A stretch of 64,000 bases of DNA from assembly GCF_000420325.1 (NCBI RefSeq), contig NZ_ATUS01000005.1, forward strand, positions 1 to 64,000, in the 5' to 3' direction. A model generated the notes under the pieces. That model did no database searches. It was not told where the DNA came from and worked only from the letters and a program-made list of their open reading frames with translations. The translations under genes were made by a program, and so were the position numbers. The stretch comes from Spongiibacter tropicus DSM 19543 (GTDB taxonomy: Bacteria > Pseudomonadota > Gammaproteobacteria > Pseudomonadales > Spongiibacteraceae). Shown here piece after piece: positions 1 through 6,709 of this stretch; within the stretch, counting starts at the first letter, position 1; every line of letters starts with the position of its first letter.

Positions 1-26
1 TATAAGGGGTATCCATTTAGCTCCAC
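1..26 (+). repeat. IS terminal inverted repeat, left
   Basis: Starts tataaggggtatcca and is the inverted match of 1030-1055. The only difference is at the third base. It could extend left of the window, but the right copy stops matching at 1055. Confidence 0.85.
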
Positions 27-44
27 ATAGCGTATAACTACTGG

Positions 45-1022
45 ATGGATATCCATACTTTATCCCCGATTGCCGGCAAAGACTACCCCCAAAATTGGAA
101 TGCATTCCTGGACTGGTTTTCCACTGAGGATGCCTGTCTTGCTTATCTCGAAAAACTCCGTTGGCCAGAAGGCTTCGTGTGTCCATCCTGTGCCCTGGCG
201 GGGAAGCCGCATAGAGCGAATCGCGGTCGATTGATTTGTCGCCACTGTCGTTATCAAAGCTCTGTTACTGCCGGTACGATTTTTAGCAAGACGAGAACAC
301 CACTCCGAGTGTGGCTGGCGGCAGCATGGTATCTGACCAATCAGAAGCAAGGTGTAAGCGCGCTTGGCTTGCAGCGGGTATTAGGCTTGGGAAGCTACCA
401 GACAGCCTGGATGATTCTGCATCGGTATCGCCGGGCGATGATCAGGCCGGGTAGAGAAAAACTGCACGGTTTGGTCGAGGTCGATGAGACCTATCTGGAT
501 ATGACTGATGGCCGGCCGGGGGATAGAAGCAAGCGGAAAAGCCATACACAGCGCGTACTTATCATTCTTGCGGTGGAGATAAAGGAGCCCCAAGGCTTCG
601 GTCGGATTCGCTTGCGTCGCATTGATGATGACACGAAGGGTAATGTCCTGCCCTTTATCCAGAACTCAATAGAAACCGGCAGCCATGTCCGCACCGATGG
701 CGCGGGTATGTATGTGAAGCTACATGAGCTCGGTTACCAGCATGATCGAAAAGTCATGCTGGGTTCGGAAACGCCTGCACATACCTCAATGCCGGGCGTA
801 CACCGTGTCGCTTCACTGATTAAACGCTGGCTACTTGGCACCCATCATGGGGCTGTTCGGCCCGAACAACTTGACGCTTACCTTGATGAGTTCGTGTTCC
901 GATTTAATCGCCGTTCTTCAAGATCGCGAGGGATGTTGTTTTACCGATTGTTGCAGCAGGCTGTTGCAACTGAACCGGTGACTTACGAGAACGTCGTTGT
1001 GAGGAAGGCTAAGGAGGAATAA
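45..1022 (+). CDS. IS1595 family (ISXO2-like) transposase
   Basis: This 325-aa protein catalyses movement of the surrounding element. The N-terminal third carries a zinc ribbon (CPSC at about 46-49 and CRHC at about 65-68), typical of ISXO2-like transposases. The catalytic DDE/N-type domain follows, with VEVDETY near residue 146, RTDG near 217 and HRVASLIKRWLLGTHHG near 255. The C-terminus has the usual YLDEFVFRFNRR segment. Length and layout are normal for the family and no frameshift is visible, so the copy looks intact and possibly active. Confidence 0.92.
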   Translation: MDIHTLSPIAGKDYPQNWNAFLDWFSTEDACLAYLEKLRWPEGFVCPSCALAGKPHRANRGRLICRHCRYQSSVTAGTIFSKTRTPLRVWLAAAWYLTNQKQGVSALGLQRVLGLGSYQTAWMILHRYRRAMIRPGREKLHGLVEVDETYLDMTDGRPGDRSKRKSHTQRVLIILAVEIKEPQGFGRIRLRRIDDDTKGNVLPFIQNSIETGSHVRTDGAGMYVKLHELGYQHDRKVMLGSETPAHTSMPGVHRVASLIKRWLLGTHHGAVRPEQLDAYLDEFVFRFNRRSSRSRGMLFYRLLQQAVATEPVTYENVVVRKAKEE

Positions 1023-1029
1023 ATGAGAG

Positions 1030-1055
1030 GTGGAGCTAAATGGATACCCCTTTTA
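1030..1055 (-). repeat. IS terminal inverted repeat, right
   Basis: Inverted copy of 1-26, beginning 8 bases after the transposase stop codon. It defines the right border of the insertion sequence. Confidence 0.85.
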
Positions 1056-1057
1056 TC

Positions 1058-1066
1058 TATACAGTA
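1058..1066 (+). promoter_or_regulatory. Possible right half of a LexA (SOS) box abutting the IS
   Basis: The 9 bases tatacagta equal the right half of the LexA box at 29367-29375 and are followed by a similar ctgcgcgg tract. The left half would have been displaced by the IS, whose border is at 1055. This is an inference from similarity to the intact box at the other end of the prophage. Confidence 0.3.
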
Positions 1067-1192
1067 TTTTTACTGCGCGGCCCGAGTGAATAAAACGAGC
1101 ATAACGCGGAAACCGCTCGGGCGGGGTTGTGTCGATGGATGACAGTGCAGCATCGCCATTGAGAGGCGCGGTCGCAGCCGATGTCGCGGAGG

Positions 1193-1636
1193 TCATCCGG
1201 TTTTGCCTCGCTGAGCGGCGATCCGGAAAATCTGCATCAGATATTCGCGTTCCTCAGGACTTGCCTCCCGAAGCGTTTGCAAGAGTTCTTCTTCTTCTGG
1301 AGAGGTGCCGGGTGTGATGGTGTATTTTCCCTTGCTCTCACCTACGCCGGGCGTTTCCTGCGCACCGGTTATTTCCTCTTCAGCAATGTCCAAGCCTTCG
1401 GCCAAGTCTCTGATGCTGTAAAGGTCGGGGTGTGGGGCGTCCATCCAGCCTTTTGGTAGGCCGATCACGGTTTCTATTTTTCTTGCTGTTCGCGATCCGA
1501 AGCTTCCGAACCCGCCGCAGAGCTGGTTGATGTAGTTGGTGCCGATGTAGCCCAACTTTTCTGCGACAAAATTCCTGCTGTATTTGTGGTCAGCAAGATA
1601 GCGAATATTCAAGCGGCGACAGGTGTTTGCGTCCAT
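1193..1636 (-). CDS. Phage CI-like repressor without peptidase domain
   Basis: This 147-aa protein is read leftwards, divergently from the small Cro-like gene. The N-terminal part (about 1-65) has the size and pattern of a phage HTH repressor domain, with a segment like VAEKLGYIGTNYINQLCGGFGSFGSRTARKIE. The remainder is acidic and short, ending in a helix rich in Glu and Leu. No S24 LexA-type self-cleavage domain (Ser/Lys dyad) is present, so RecA-driven autocleavage is unlikely. A TATACT -10 lies only 6 bases before the ATG, suggesting a leaderless mRNA as for lambda cI. The assignment comes from position, size and fold pattern. Confidence 0.75.
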   Translation of the reverse strand: MDANTCRRLNIRYLADHKYSRNFVAEKLGYIGTNYINQLCGGFGSFGSRTARKIETVIGLPKGWMDAPHPDLYSIRDLAEGLDIAEEEITGAQETPGVGESKGKYTITPGTSPEEEELLQTLREASPEEREYLMQIFRIAAQRGKTG

Positions 1637-1642
1637 TGGGCG

Positions 1643-1714
1643 AGTATAAGCGTAGTAAATTACTAACCGTTATCAGCAAAACACTATTGACAGATATTAG
1701 TAAAACGCTATTAT
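1643..1714. promoter_or_regulatory. Divergent immunity promoters with three operator-like sites
   Basis: Three related 13-bp sites occur: 1653-1665 (tagtaaattacta, a perfect palindrome around one base), 1674-1686 (cagcaaaacacta) and 1698-1710 (tagtaaaacgcta). The last two sit in a 19-bp imperfect direct repeat at 1671-1689 and 1695-1713. A rightward promoter TTGACA (1687-1692), 16-bp spacer, TATTAT (1709-1714) is overlapped by the third site. The leftward -10 TATACT is at 1643-1648, next to the first site. The layout resembles the lambda OR region. Confidence 0.75.
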
Positions 1715-1743
1715 CTGCCTGTCGATAACGGAATTCTCAGGCT

Positions 1744-1986
1744 ATGACACCAAAACAGTTCTACCACGGCACATCGAAAGAGCAGTTGGCTCGCGTGTGT
1801 AGCGAAGCAAAAACGACTGTCGCTAACTTTAAGCAGATTGCTTTGGCTGGCGGCTCCTGCGGTAAAGGTCTGGCTGAGCGCCTGGCTAAGGCATCGGGCT
1901 ACGGAATGACCGAGATGGAAATTCTGTACCCGGAGCGTTATGAGCAATCTTCCTCTGTGCCTGATGCGCTGAAGTGCGCGTCATGA
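1744..1986 (+). CDS. Cro-like small HTH protein
   Basis: This 80-aa protein is the first gene of the rightward early operon, 29 bases after a good sigma-70 promoter. Residues about 10-60 (SKEQLARVCSEAKTTVANFK, then GKGLAERLAKASG) read as a helix-turn-helix of the YdaS/Cro type. It should bind the operators at 1653-1710 and oppose the divergent repressor. The function is inferred from position and size and no specific family was verified. Confidence 0.7.
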   Translation: MTPKQFYHGTSKEQLARVCSEAKTTVANFKQIALAGGSCGKGLAERLAKASGYGMTEMEILYPERYEQSSSVPDALKCAS

Positions 1987-2035
1987 GTCCACTGTATCTC
2001 ACGGCTGAGCCTCGCCGTCAGTCTCTTATTCGTTA

Positions 2036-2051
2036 CCCACTAATTGGTGGG
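2036..2051 (+). terminator. Possible early terminator hairpin
   Basis: CCCAC at 2036-2040 pairs with GTGGG at 2047-2051 and is followed by a short T-rich stretch. It lies just after the Cro-like gene, where a tR1-like attenuator would be expected. Confidence 0.35.
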
Positions 2052-2084
2052 GTGTTTTCCAAGCTCGGGTCTCGGGCGTTGTGT

Positions 2085-2109
2085 GCCTGCCCTGGTGGCG
2101 GGCTTTTTT
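2085..2109 (+). terminator. Intrinsic terminator in the early operon
   Basis: GCCTGCC (2085-2091) pairs with GGCGGGC (2097-2103) with one G-T pair, followed by six or more T. It precedes the gene starting at 2126, so the early transcript needs read-through or a fresh promoter. Confidence 0.65.
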
Positions 2110-2125
2110 ATTTGGGGGTGGGGTG

Positions 2126-2389
2126 ATGCGCGCGCCGATTGTTTGTCGGGCGGAGGTCGCTGTGGCTGGAGTGAGGTGCGCTATGACGGTGGAAGTTGAG
2201 CCTTCAGCTTTTGCAAGTCCAGAAGCATTTTCAGCATTTGAGTGTGTAGCTTCATCGCTTGAGGAAGTGTTGGTGAGGCAATCGGCTCAAATGCATTCAG
2301 TGCTTTATTCAAATGCTCAATCGTTTCGTCAAGCTGTTGAGTTTGCATGCGGTGAGGCTCTTAAAAAAAAGGTGGGTCGGGATGTTTAG
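2126..2389 (+). CDS. Small early phage protein of unknown function
   Basis: This is an 87-aa protein if translation starts at the ATG at 2126. An upstream in-frame start at 2081 would place the terminator hairpin inside the gene, so it is not preferred. The sequence has a beta-like N-terminus followed by helices and a basic tail ending KKKVGRDV. I do not recognise it. It is part of the rightward early operon. Confidence 0.5.
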   Translation: MRAPIVCRAEVAVAGVRCAMTVEVEPSAFASPEAFSAFECVASSLEEVLVRQSAQMHSVLYSNAQSFRQAVEFACGEALKKKVGRDV

Positions 2390-2398
2390 TGTAGCGCA

Positions 2399-2770
2399 TT
2401 GCTGGTGCGATTTTTTCGGTGGCTGCGGATTGTGATGCGGCGCGCTGACTGGCTTGCGCCGCCTAAGCGATTCCGGTCTCGGCAGTGTCGTCGGGGTGAG
2501 CGGGTGCGGCGGGCCAGAAGGGCGGCTGTCGAGCTCAAGTCGCTGGATGGTTATGTCGTCGATGTTGGGGCGCTTCGGATGGTTGTAGTTGAGGAGCTCC
2601 GGGTAGCAGGCAACCAAGCAGCCAGTGCTGATGCTGAGCTAGCAATGATGAGTGGCGTTTGGTTCAAGTCCAGCCTCACCGGAATGCTGTACCGAAGTTC
2701 TGATGCTGCGGGCGATGTGGATTGCGTTTTGGTAGATGGCGTTTGGTACGACAAGGGTCGTCTTCGTTGA
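2399..2770 (+). CDS. Hypothetical phage protein with arginine-rich N-terminus
   Basis: The longest form is 123 aa and starts at TTG (2399). An internal ATG at 2435 gives about 111 aa and may be the true start. The N-terminal 45 residues are very rich in Arg (RRADWLAPPKRFRSRQCRRGERVRRARR), suggesting nucleic-acid contact. The C-terminus is neutral and beta-rich (GVWFKSSLTGMLYRS). I do not recognise the family. Confidence 0.45.
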   Translation: MLVRFFRWLRIVMRRADWLAPPKRFRSRQCRRGERVRRARRAAVELKSLDGYVVDVGALRMVVVEELRVAGNQAASADAELAMMSGVWFKSSLTGMLYRSSDAAGDVDCVLVDGVWYDKGRLR

Positions 2771-2789
2771 GGTCTTAGGAGGGGTAGCT

Positions 2790-3059
2790 ATGTCTGGTAT
2801 TACGTTTAAAACCCCGATGCAGCGCCGGGTGCATCGGGAGTTGAGTAAGTATCCGGAGGGTGCGACGGCGCATGAGCTGCGGCTGGGTATTGGGCCGCAG
2901 GTGGCGTCGGGCGCGGTGTTGAATGCGCTGCGGATTATGGAGCAGTTGGGGCAGTGCCGGGTGGTTGGTGCCACGACGGACCCTGATCGCAAGAGCAGTT
3001 CGCAGGAGGTGGTGAATTTATACGCAGTGACTGAGCGAGTTGATGGGGTGGCGGCATGA
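2790..3059 (+). CDS. Small winged-helix-like phage protein
   Basis: This 89-aa protein starts at the ATG at 2790, which is preceded by a strong AGGAGGGG ribosome-binding site. Residues 8-50 (MQRRVHRELSKYPEGATAHEL, then SGAVLNALRIMEQLG) look like a winged helix with a recognition helix, and the end has a short beta wing (VNLYAVTE). It is probably a DNA-binding early protein. The next gene overlaps its stop codon (ATGA). Confidence 0.6.
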   Translation: MSGITFKTPMQRRVHRELSKYPEGATAHELRLGIGPQVASGAVLNALRIMEQLGQCRVVGATTDPDRKSSSQEVVNLYAVTERVDGVAA

Positions 3060-3259
3060 CGGCGCTGAAGAAGCCGAGGCGGGCGCGGCCAGATACGTGC
3101 CAGAAGGCGCTGGCGGCGCTGGGCGATTTGTCGCTGTGGCCTGAGTTGACGTCGCGGGTGCGCAAGTCGCGTTTGCGGGCGGTGGCCGCGCAGCAGGAGC
3201 GAGTGCAGGCGGTAGAGGATGCGCTGGCGGTGTCGCAGCGGCACGGGATTTACCGTTGA
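3056..3259 (+). CDS. Small basic phage protein, unknown function
   Basis: This 67-aa, largely helical and basic protein is coupled to the upstream gene by an ATGA overlap and to the next gene by an overlap of four bases. Tight packing in an early operon supports it as real. I do not recognise a family. Confidence 0.55.
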   Translation: MTALKKPRRARPDTCQKALAALGDLSLWPELTSRVRKSRLRAVAAQQERVQAVEDALAVSQRHGIYR

Positions 3260-3642
3260 GGCTGTTGATTACGGGTTGCGCTGACCCTTTGCGCTGGTAC
3301 GCGCCCCTGGTGGGGCAGGTGGTGCCGATGCTGGGGGATGTGGGGAATGAGTATCGCAGCCGGGAGCCCGGTGGGGCGGTGAATTTTGTTCAGTACGCGG
3401 ATGCGCGGCTGATTGCTGATGATGCCGACCCGGCGCTTGAGGCCTTGGCTGAGCTGGCAGATACGCTGGCGGCTGAGGTGGTAATGCATCGCGATGCGGC
3501 GGCAAAGGCGTTGCGGGCGGCATTGGTGTGCGAGCGTGGGGCGGCAGAGCTGCGGCAGACGTTGGCACGGTTTGAGAGGCAGCATGATGAGAATAATGAT
3601 GGGCCAGCAAGAGCAGATCGATTCGCTGACTCAGCGCCTTGA
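3256..3642 (+). CDS. Conserved-looking early phage protein (TGC-DP-RWYA motif)
   Basis: This 128-aa protein starts at TTG 3256. The N-terminal half has the pattern LLITGCADPLRWYAPLVGQ followed by SREPGGAVNFVQYADA, which I recall from small early proteins of other tailed phages without known function. The C-terminal half is helical and Glu/Arg-rich. It is translationally coupled to the upstream gene. Confidence 0.55.
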   Translation: MRLLITGCADPLRWYAPLVGQVVPMLGDVGNEYRSREPGGAVNFVQYADARLIADDADPALEALAELADTLAAEVVMHRDAAAKALRAALVCERGAAELRQTLARFERQHDENNDGPARADRFADSAP

Positions 3643-3856
3643 GGCGTCGCGCCGGTTGTTGGTGCAGGCGGACTATCAGCGGCAGGTGTACAAGTCGGTG
3701 GCGACGAATCGCCTTGAGGTGGTGCGCAACCGGCTGCGTGATGCGGCGGGTGTGAGCTGCGATGCACAGTTGGCGGATGAGTTGGTAGCGGCGATAGATC
3801 GCTCGCTGCAGATTATTGATGTGGATGGTGAGCTGCGGCAAAGGGTGACAGAGTGA
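3584..3856 (+). CDS. Coiled-coil early phage protein
   Basis: Several in-frame ATG codons (3584, 3587, 3596, 3599) can start a protein of 85-90 aa that overlaps the end of the preceding gene. It is almost wholly helical (QQEQIDSLTQRLEASRRLL, then EVVRNRLRDAAG), so probably a coiled coil. The partner is unknown. Which ATG is used cannot be decided from sequence. Confidence 0.5.
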   Translation: MMRIMMGQQEQIDSLTQRLEASRRLLVQADYQRQVYKSVATNRLEVVRNRLRDAAGVSCDAQLADELVAAIDRSLQIIDVDGELRQRVTE

Positions 3857-3915
3857 ATTTGCCAAGTGAAATAAATTGTCGTATGTTGGCGCCCGTATCA
3901 GCAAAATCTGGTACC

Positions 3916-4066
3916 GGGGTTAGCCTCCCGTTCAGAGCACGAGCGCAAAGGCGCTCATCCGAAGCGCTTTTTTTGTGCCCGCAGTTTATGGTGGGCGTCA
4001 TAGGGGCGACTTCGGTCGCGCCGGTTCTCGTGCCCGGTAAGGCTAACCCTGTGGCGCCTGCCACCC
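3916..4066 (+). ncRNA. C4-like antisense RNA region (candidate)
   Basis: This gene-free stretch is highly structured. GGGGTTAGCC (3916-3925) is the inverted match of GGCTAACCC (4041-4049). Between them are an intrinsic-terminator-like hairpin (3951-3974) and a UUCG-capped hairpin (GCGAC, TTCG, GTCGC around 4004-4017). GTGGC and GCCAC (about 4051-4064) form another stem. The combination recalls the C4 antisense RNA of P1/P7 (Rfam C4), in which the RNA pairs with a leader to control immunity or replication. The family call is from memory, not a search. Confidence 0.5.
3951..3974 (+). terminator. Intrinsic terminator hairpin within the C4-like region
   Basis: GCGCT (3951-3955) pairs with AGCGC (3963-3967), followed by seven T. 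It would end the early transcript after the gene ending at 3856, unless the upstream arm pairs with GAGCG at 3941-3945 instead. These alternative pairings suggest an attenuator. Confidence 0.6.
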
Positions 4067-4119
4067 AATCGATTAGCCTCGACGGTGGCGGCTCTCTCAA
4101 ATTGCACGAGGCCTCCATC

Positions 4120-4404
4120 ATGGAAAACCCTACCCAAGATCCGTCCGGATTAACCGATACCGAAGCTCTTTATGAGGCTATTCGCGACGTTAATAGCCTT
4201 GCCCAAGAGGGATTTTTGCAAGTTGCGGCGCTAGCCAGTTTGGTGGCGCTGCGGCTTGAGAGCGGTATTCAGTACGCCTGGCAGCTGGAAGAGTTGCGCT
4301 ATGCCTTACAGGTGATTCGCAGTCGATCGCTGGATGCGCGCAGCTGTATTTTGTGCATCGCGCAGGACTCTGGCTGCTTTGACGATGCCGAGGTGGGCCG
4401 ATGA
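4120..4404 (+). CDS. Small phage protein downstream of the C4-like region
   Basis: This is a 94-aa acidic helical protein if it starts at the ATG at 4120. The open frame reaches back to 3853, but that part coincides with the structured RNA region and reads unlike protein. The stop overlaps the next gene's ATG by four bases, so it is coupled to the replication gene. It ends in a Cys-containing segment (ARSCILCIAQDSGC). Function unknown. Confidence 0.6.
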   Translation: MENPTQDPSGLTDTEALYEAIRDVNSLAQEGFLQVAALASLVALRLESGIQYAWQLEELRYALQVIRSRSLDARSCILCIAQDSGCFDDAEVGR

Positions 4405-5375
4405 CGCTGCATATACGCCTTACTGAGGCAGAGCAGGAGGCGCTTAACAGCATGCCTAGCTCTGCCCGCGTTCTTTACATGCTAGGCCTGCGCCCCTATA
4501 TGGATTACGCCAGTGGAGTTGTTGGCGTGCAGCGCCGAATATCCTTGCAAGGTTTCCGCGAGCTTCTGGAATATGAGCCTGACAGGGGAAGTCGCTTAGG
4601 TGCGCGCTACACGCCAACCAAGGACGAGGTGCGCAATGAGGTGGATCGCCTGGTGAGGTCGGGGCTGCTTTTGCGCTTGCCTAAAAAGAAGCGCAATGAT
4701 CCGCTGGTATTCAAACTCCCGCTTGCTGATTGTGATGCCAAGCTCCGTCTTTATGAGGAACCCCATATGAACCCCATAGGGAGAACCCCAAACGGAGCGA
4801 CAAAGCACAAGACAAAGGAGAGCTGCAAAAACAGGGCTTTTAGTTCGCATTGCGCCACCAGCAGCGCCATAGATGACGCCACACCAGTTTCGGCAGACGA
4901 ACCCCATACCTCCGTATATCCGTTAAGTAATAATAATAACGCGCGCGAGGCTTCGCCCTCGGGTTTGGGCGCGCCTACTCATGGAAAAACATCGGTTGAT
5001 CAGTGGGAGCCTTGTTCTGAGACGTGGGGCATTCTGCGAGCGCAGGGCGTTGACCCGGTGTTCGCTCAGGAGAAGCTGCCAAGCTATCGAATTTATTGGC
5101 GGGACCGAGGCGAGGTTCGACATTCGTGGTCTTCGCATTTTGTGAATTACGTGATTGGTCAGTGGCGACGCTATGGCTGGCAGTGGAAGCAGGAGGTTGG
5201 CAATGAAGCAAGCAAGGTTCGATCAGGTGGCGGCAAAGGGCGAGAGAGCCTTGTTGACCGAGTTGAGCGCAAGTCAGAGGAGTGGCTGCGACGACGCCAT
5301 GCCGCCAGCGAGGCAGAGGGCGGAGTTATTGACGGCGAAGTTGTGGCCGAAAATGAGCCAAGCCTACGGGTATAA
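4401..5375 (+). CDS. Phage replication protein with DnaT-like C-terminal domain
   Basis: In this 324-aa protein, the N-terminal 115 residues contain a winged-helix-like region (VRNEVDRLVRSGLLLRL). A long polar linker with SNNNNA follows. Residues about 200-265 (WGILRAQGVDPVFAQEKLPSY, then WSSHFVNYVIGQW) match the DnaT ssDNA-binding domain found in phage primosome proteins. It probably loads or guides the replicative helicase together with the P-like protein in the next gene. An AT-rich stretch at about 4915-4945 inside the gene could be the origin, as in lambda O. Confidence 0.75.
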   Translation: MTLHIRLTEAEQEALNSMPSSARVLYMLGLRPYMDYASGVVGVQRRISLQGFRELLEYEPDRGSRLGARYTPTKDEVRNEVDRLVRSGLLLRLPKKKRNDPLVFKLPLADCDAKLRLYEEPHMNPIGRTPNGATKHKTKESCKNRAFSSHCATSSAIDDATPVSADEPHTSVYPLSNNNNAREASPSGLGAPTHGKTSVDQWEPCSETWGILRAQGVDPVFAQEKLPSYRIYWRDRGEVRHSWSSHFVNYVIGQWRRYGWQWKQEVGNEASKVRSGGGKGRESLVDRVERKSEEWLRRRHAASEAEGGVIDGEVVAENEPSLRV

Positions 5376-5721
5376 ATTTGCCAGCCAGTTTGGTGATGAG
5401 CCGAACGATGTGTGGATCGGTTCGCTGGCTGGGTTGAGTGGTGAGCAGCTGGCAGAGGGTTTGCGGCGGTGTGCCGAGTGCTATCCCCAGTGGCCCCCGG
5501 GCGCAATCGAGTTTAGGGCCCTTTGCTTAGGCAATGATCCGCGAAATGTTGACGGCAAGGGCAATGATGCAGGCTGGCAGCAGCGGGTAATGGCTAAACG
5601 CAGTGCTGAGCTGGATGCGGAGCTGGCTGAGCGTCGTTTGCGGCTAACTGATGGCAAGGCGAGGGCGCGTGCGAAAGCGGCGCGTGATTCGGTAATTCAG
5701 GCTATGCGGAGTGGTTTGTGA
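5203..5721 (+). CDS. Lambda P-like replication protein (helicase loader)
   Basis: This 172-aa protein starts at ATG 5203 with a strong AGGAGG site, nested in the end of the DnaT-like gene in another frame. The central segment (YGYKFASQFGDEPNDVWIGSL, then YPQWPPGAIEFRALCLG) is the signature region of phage replication protein P, which recruits host DnaB. The C-terminus is a basic helix. It is shorter than lambda P, since the N-terminal region is reduced. Confidence 0.75.
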   Translation: MKQARFDQVAAKGERALLTELSASQRSGCDDAMPPARQRAELLTAKLWPKMSQAYGYKFASQFGDEPNDVWIGSLAGLSGEQLAEGLRRCAECYPQWPPGAIEFRALCLGNDPRNVDGKGNDAGWQQRVMAKRSAELDAELAERRLRLTDGKARARAKAARDSVIQAMRSGL

Positions 5722-5909
5722 TGATGGGTTTTGAGGTGCTGTGTTTACTGGTGAGCAAGGCGCGCTCTTCCGAGGAGCTGAGCGTGGCGATGGACCTTGT
5801 GGAGCGTGCGATCGACGATGGCTTGGTGATGACTGATGCTGAGTGGTCGGTGTTTGAGTGCGTGGCGGCAGGCGTGAAGGTGCGCTTGCTTGCGACGATA
5901 GCAGCCTAG
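5721..5909 (+). CDS. Small early phage protein, unknown function
   Basis: This 62-aa helical protein has an ATG (5721) that overlaps the preceding stop codon by one base. It contains FEVLCLLVSKARS and a second acidic helix. I do not recognise it. Its position between the P-like gene and the candidate late regulator is where lambdoid phages carry nin-type genes. Confidence 0.5.
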   Translation: MMGFEVLCLLVSKARSSEELSVAMDLVERAIDDGLVMTDAEWSVFECVAAGVKVRLLATIAA

Positions 5910-5918
5910 GGGGTGGCA

Positions 5919-6434
5919 ATGATTCCGTGGGTGCAGGGTTTGTTGGAGCGTTGGGCGGCTGAGATGCGCGCTGAGGCGGCTGGGGCGCTTGGGCTGGCAT
6001 CGTCGCCTTCGTGGGTGGGTGGCGCGGCGCTAGGGCGGTATACGCGGGCGCGGCGGCGGCCTGATGGTCGTCGGGCATCGGTGTTGCGGGCGTCGTTGGG
6101 CGGCGGTTTGACGGCGAGCGGGGTGTCGAGTGGCCGAGGTGGGCCAAAGCAGGCGGTGCTGCGTGGGGATGTGGATAGGTTGGATCGGTTTGTGGGTGGT
6201 TTGCCTGCGGATGACCAGGCGCTGCTGGCGGTGATGTATGTGGAGGGCGCGCATTTGACGGAGGCGGAGAAGGCGGGGCGCTTGGGTGTTTCGGTGCCGA
6301 CGTTGTGGCGGCGGCTGGACCGGGTGCATGTGTCGATTGACCGGCATTTCCGCCCCGCGGTGTATGGCGAGGCGCTGGATGCGGGTTACGACGATGAGAC
6401 GGATCGGCTGATTTCGGCGTTGTTGGCGTCGTGA
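5919..6434 (+). CDS. Probable late-gene regulator (Q / antiterminator- or sigma-like)
   Basis: This is a 171-aa protein from ATG 5919, with a possible GTG start at 5913. The C-terminal half (LPADDQALLAVMYVEGAHLTE, then AEKAGRLGVSVPTLWRRLDRVH) has the helix-turn-helix pattern of phage antitermination Q / ArpU-like proteins, which resemble sigma region 4. It lies at the end of the early operon, just upstream of terminators at 6601 and 6671 that separate it from lysis and head genes. That is where Q acts in lambda. Direct proof is lacking. Confidence 0.65.
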   Translation: MIPWVQGLLERWAAEMRAEAAGALGLASSPSWVGGAALGRYTRARRRPDGRRASVLRASLGGGLTASGVSSGRGGPKQAVLRGDVDRLDRFVGGLPADDQALLAVMYVEGAHLTEAEKAGRLGVSVPTLWRRLDRVHVSIDRHFRPAVYGEALDAGYDDETDRLISALLAS

Positions 6435-6600
6435 CAAGTCGCGAATTAGGGATTTTTGAAATTATTTTTTGTGGGTTAAGTGCTTGTGGTGATTGGTGTT
6501 AGCGGGGTTATCCACATGGCATGGACATTTTGTCATCTTGCGGGAGTGATAGGCGCGAGGTAGTTTTGTGTCACGGTCGCCAGACGTGCACGCCGAGAGA

Positions 6601-6626
6601 ACCCAGCCATTGCGCTGGGTTTTTTT
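6601..6626 (+). terminator. Intrinsic terminator upstream of the late operon
   Basis: ACCCAGC (6601-6607) pairs perfectly with GCTGGGT (6614-6620) over a 6-base loop, followed by T at 6621-6626. Confidence 0.85.
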
Positions 6627-6670
6627 ATGTCTGCGTTTTGGTGCGGATCCTGTCAGCAGTAACCCCCGTT

Positions 6671-6692
6671 GCCCCTGTATTGGGGCTTTTTT
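6671..6692 (+). terminator. Second intrinsic terminator upstream of the late operon
   Basis: GCCCC (6671-6675) pairs with GGGGC (6682-6686), followed by six T. It lies 18 bases before the holin start, so the late genes depend on read-through or antitermination. Confidence 0.8.
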
Positions 6693-6709
6693 GGTTTTGG
6701 AGTGTGTGG

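Larger units (their letters stand above)
1..1055 (+). mobile_element. IS1595-family insertion sequence (complete)
   Basis: The element is bounded by 26-bp terminal inverted repeats at 1-26 and 1030-1055, which match with a single mismatch. It encodes one transposase that fills almost all the space between them. IS1595 elements normally make 8-bp target duplications. The right copy would be 1056-1063 (tctataca), and the left copy lies outside the window. The element is inserted near the left part of the prophage. Confidence 0.88.
6435..6709 (+). promoter_or_regulatory. Late control region with tandem terminators
   Basis: This 275-bp gene-free stretch lies between the Q-like gene and the holin. 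It starts AT-rich (6450-6480) and ends in two strong hairpin-plus-T terminators. A late promoter that makes a short RNA stopped at these hairpins, until the Q-like protein allows read-through, would fit the lambda pR' scheme. I see no convincing -35/-10 pair; TTGTCA near 6532 is one weak candidate. Confidence 0.5.

Noticed and set aside
1129-1317. 62-aa plus-strand frame beginning GTG near the left edge of the prophage
   Set aside because: It runs into the 3' end of the opposite repressor gene, has no ribosome site and follows a hairpin-rich stretch. I see no family pattern.
3269-3904. 211-aa minus-strand frame
   Set aside because: It is antisense to two packed early genes and very rich in His, Pro and Arg, typical of the complement of GC-rich coding DNA.
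5644-6147. 167-aa minus-strand frame
   Set aside because: Extreme Pro/Thr/Ser content and opposite to the candidate late regulator gene; a compositional shadow.
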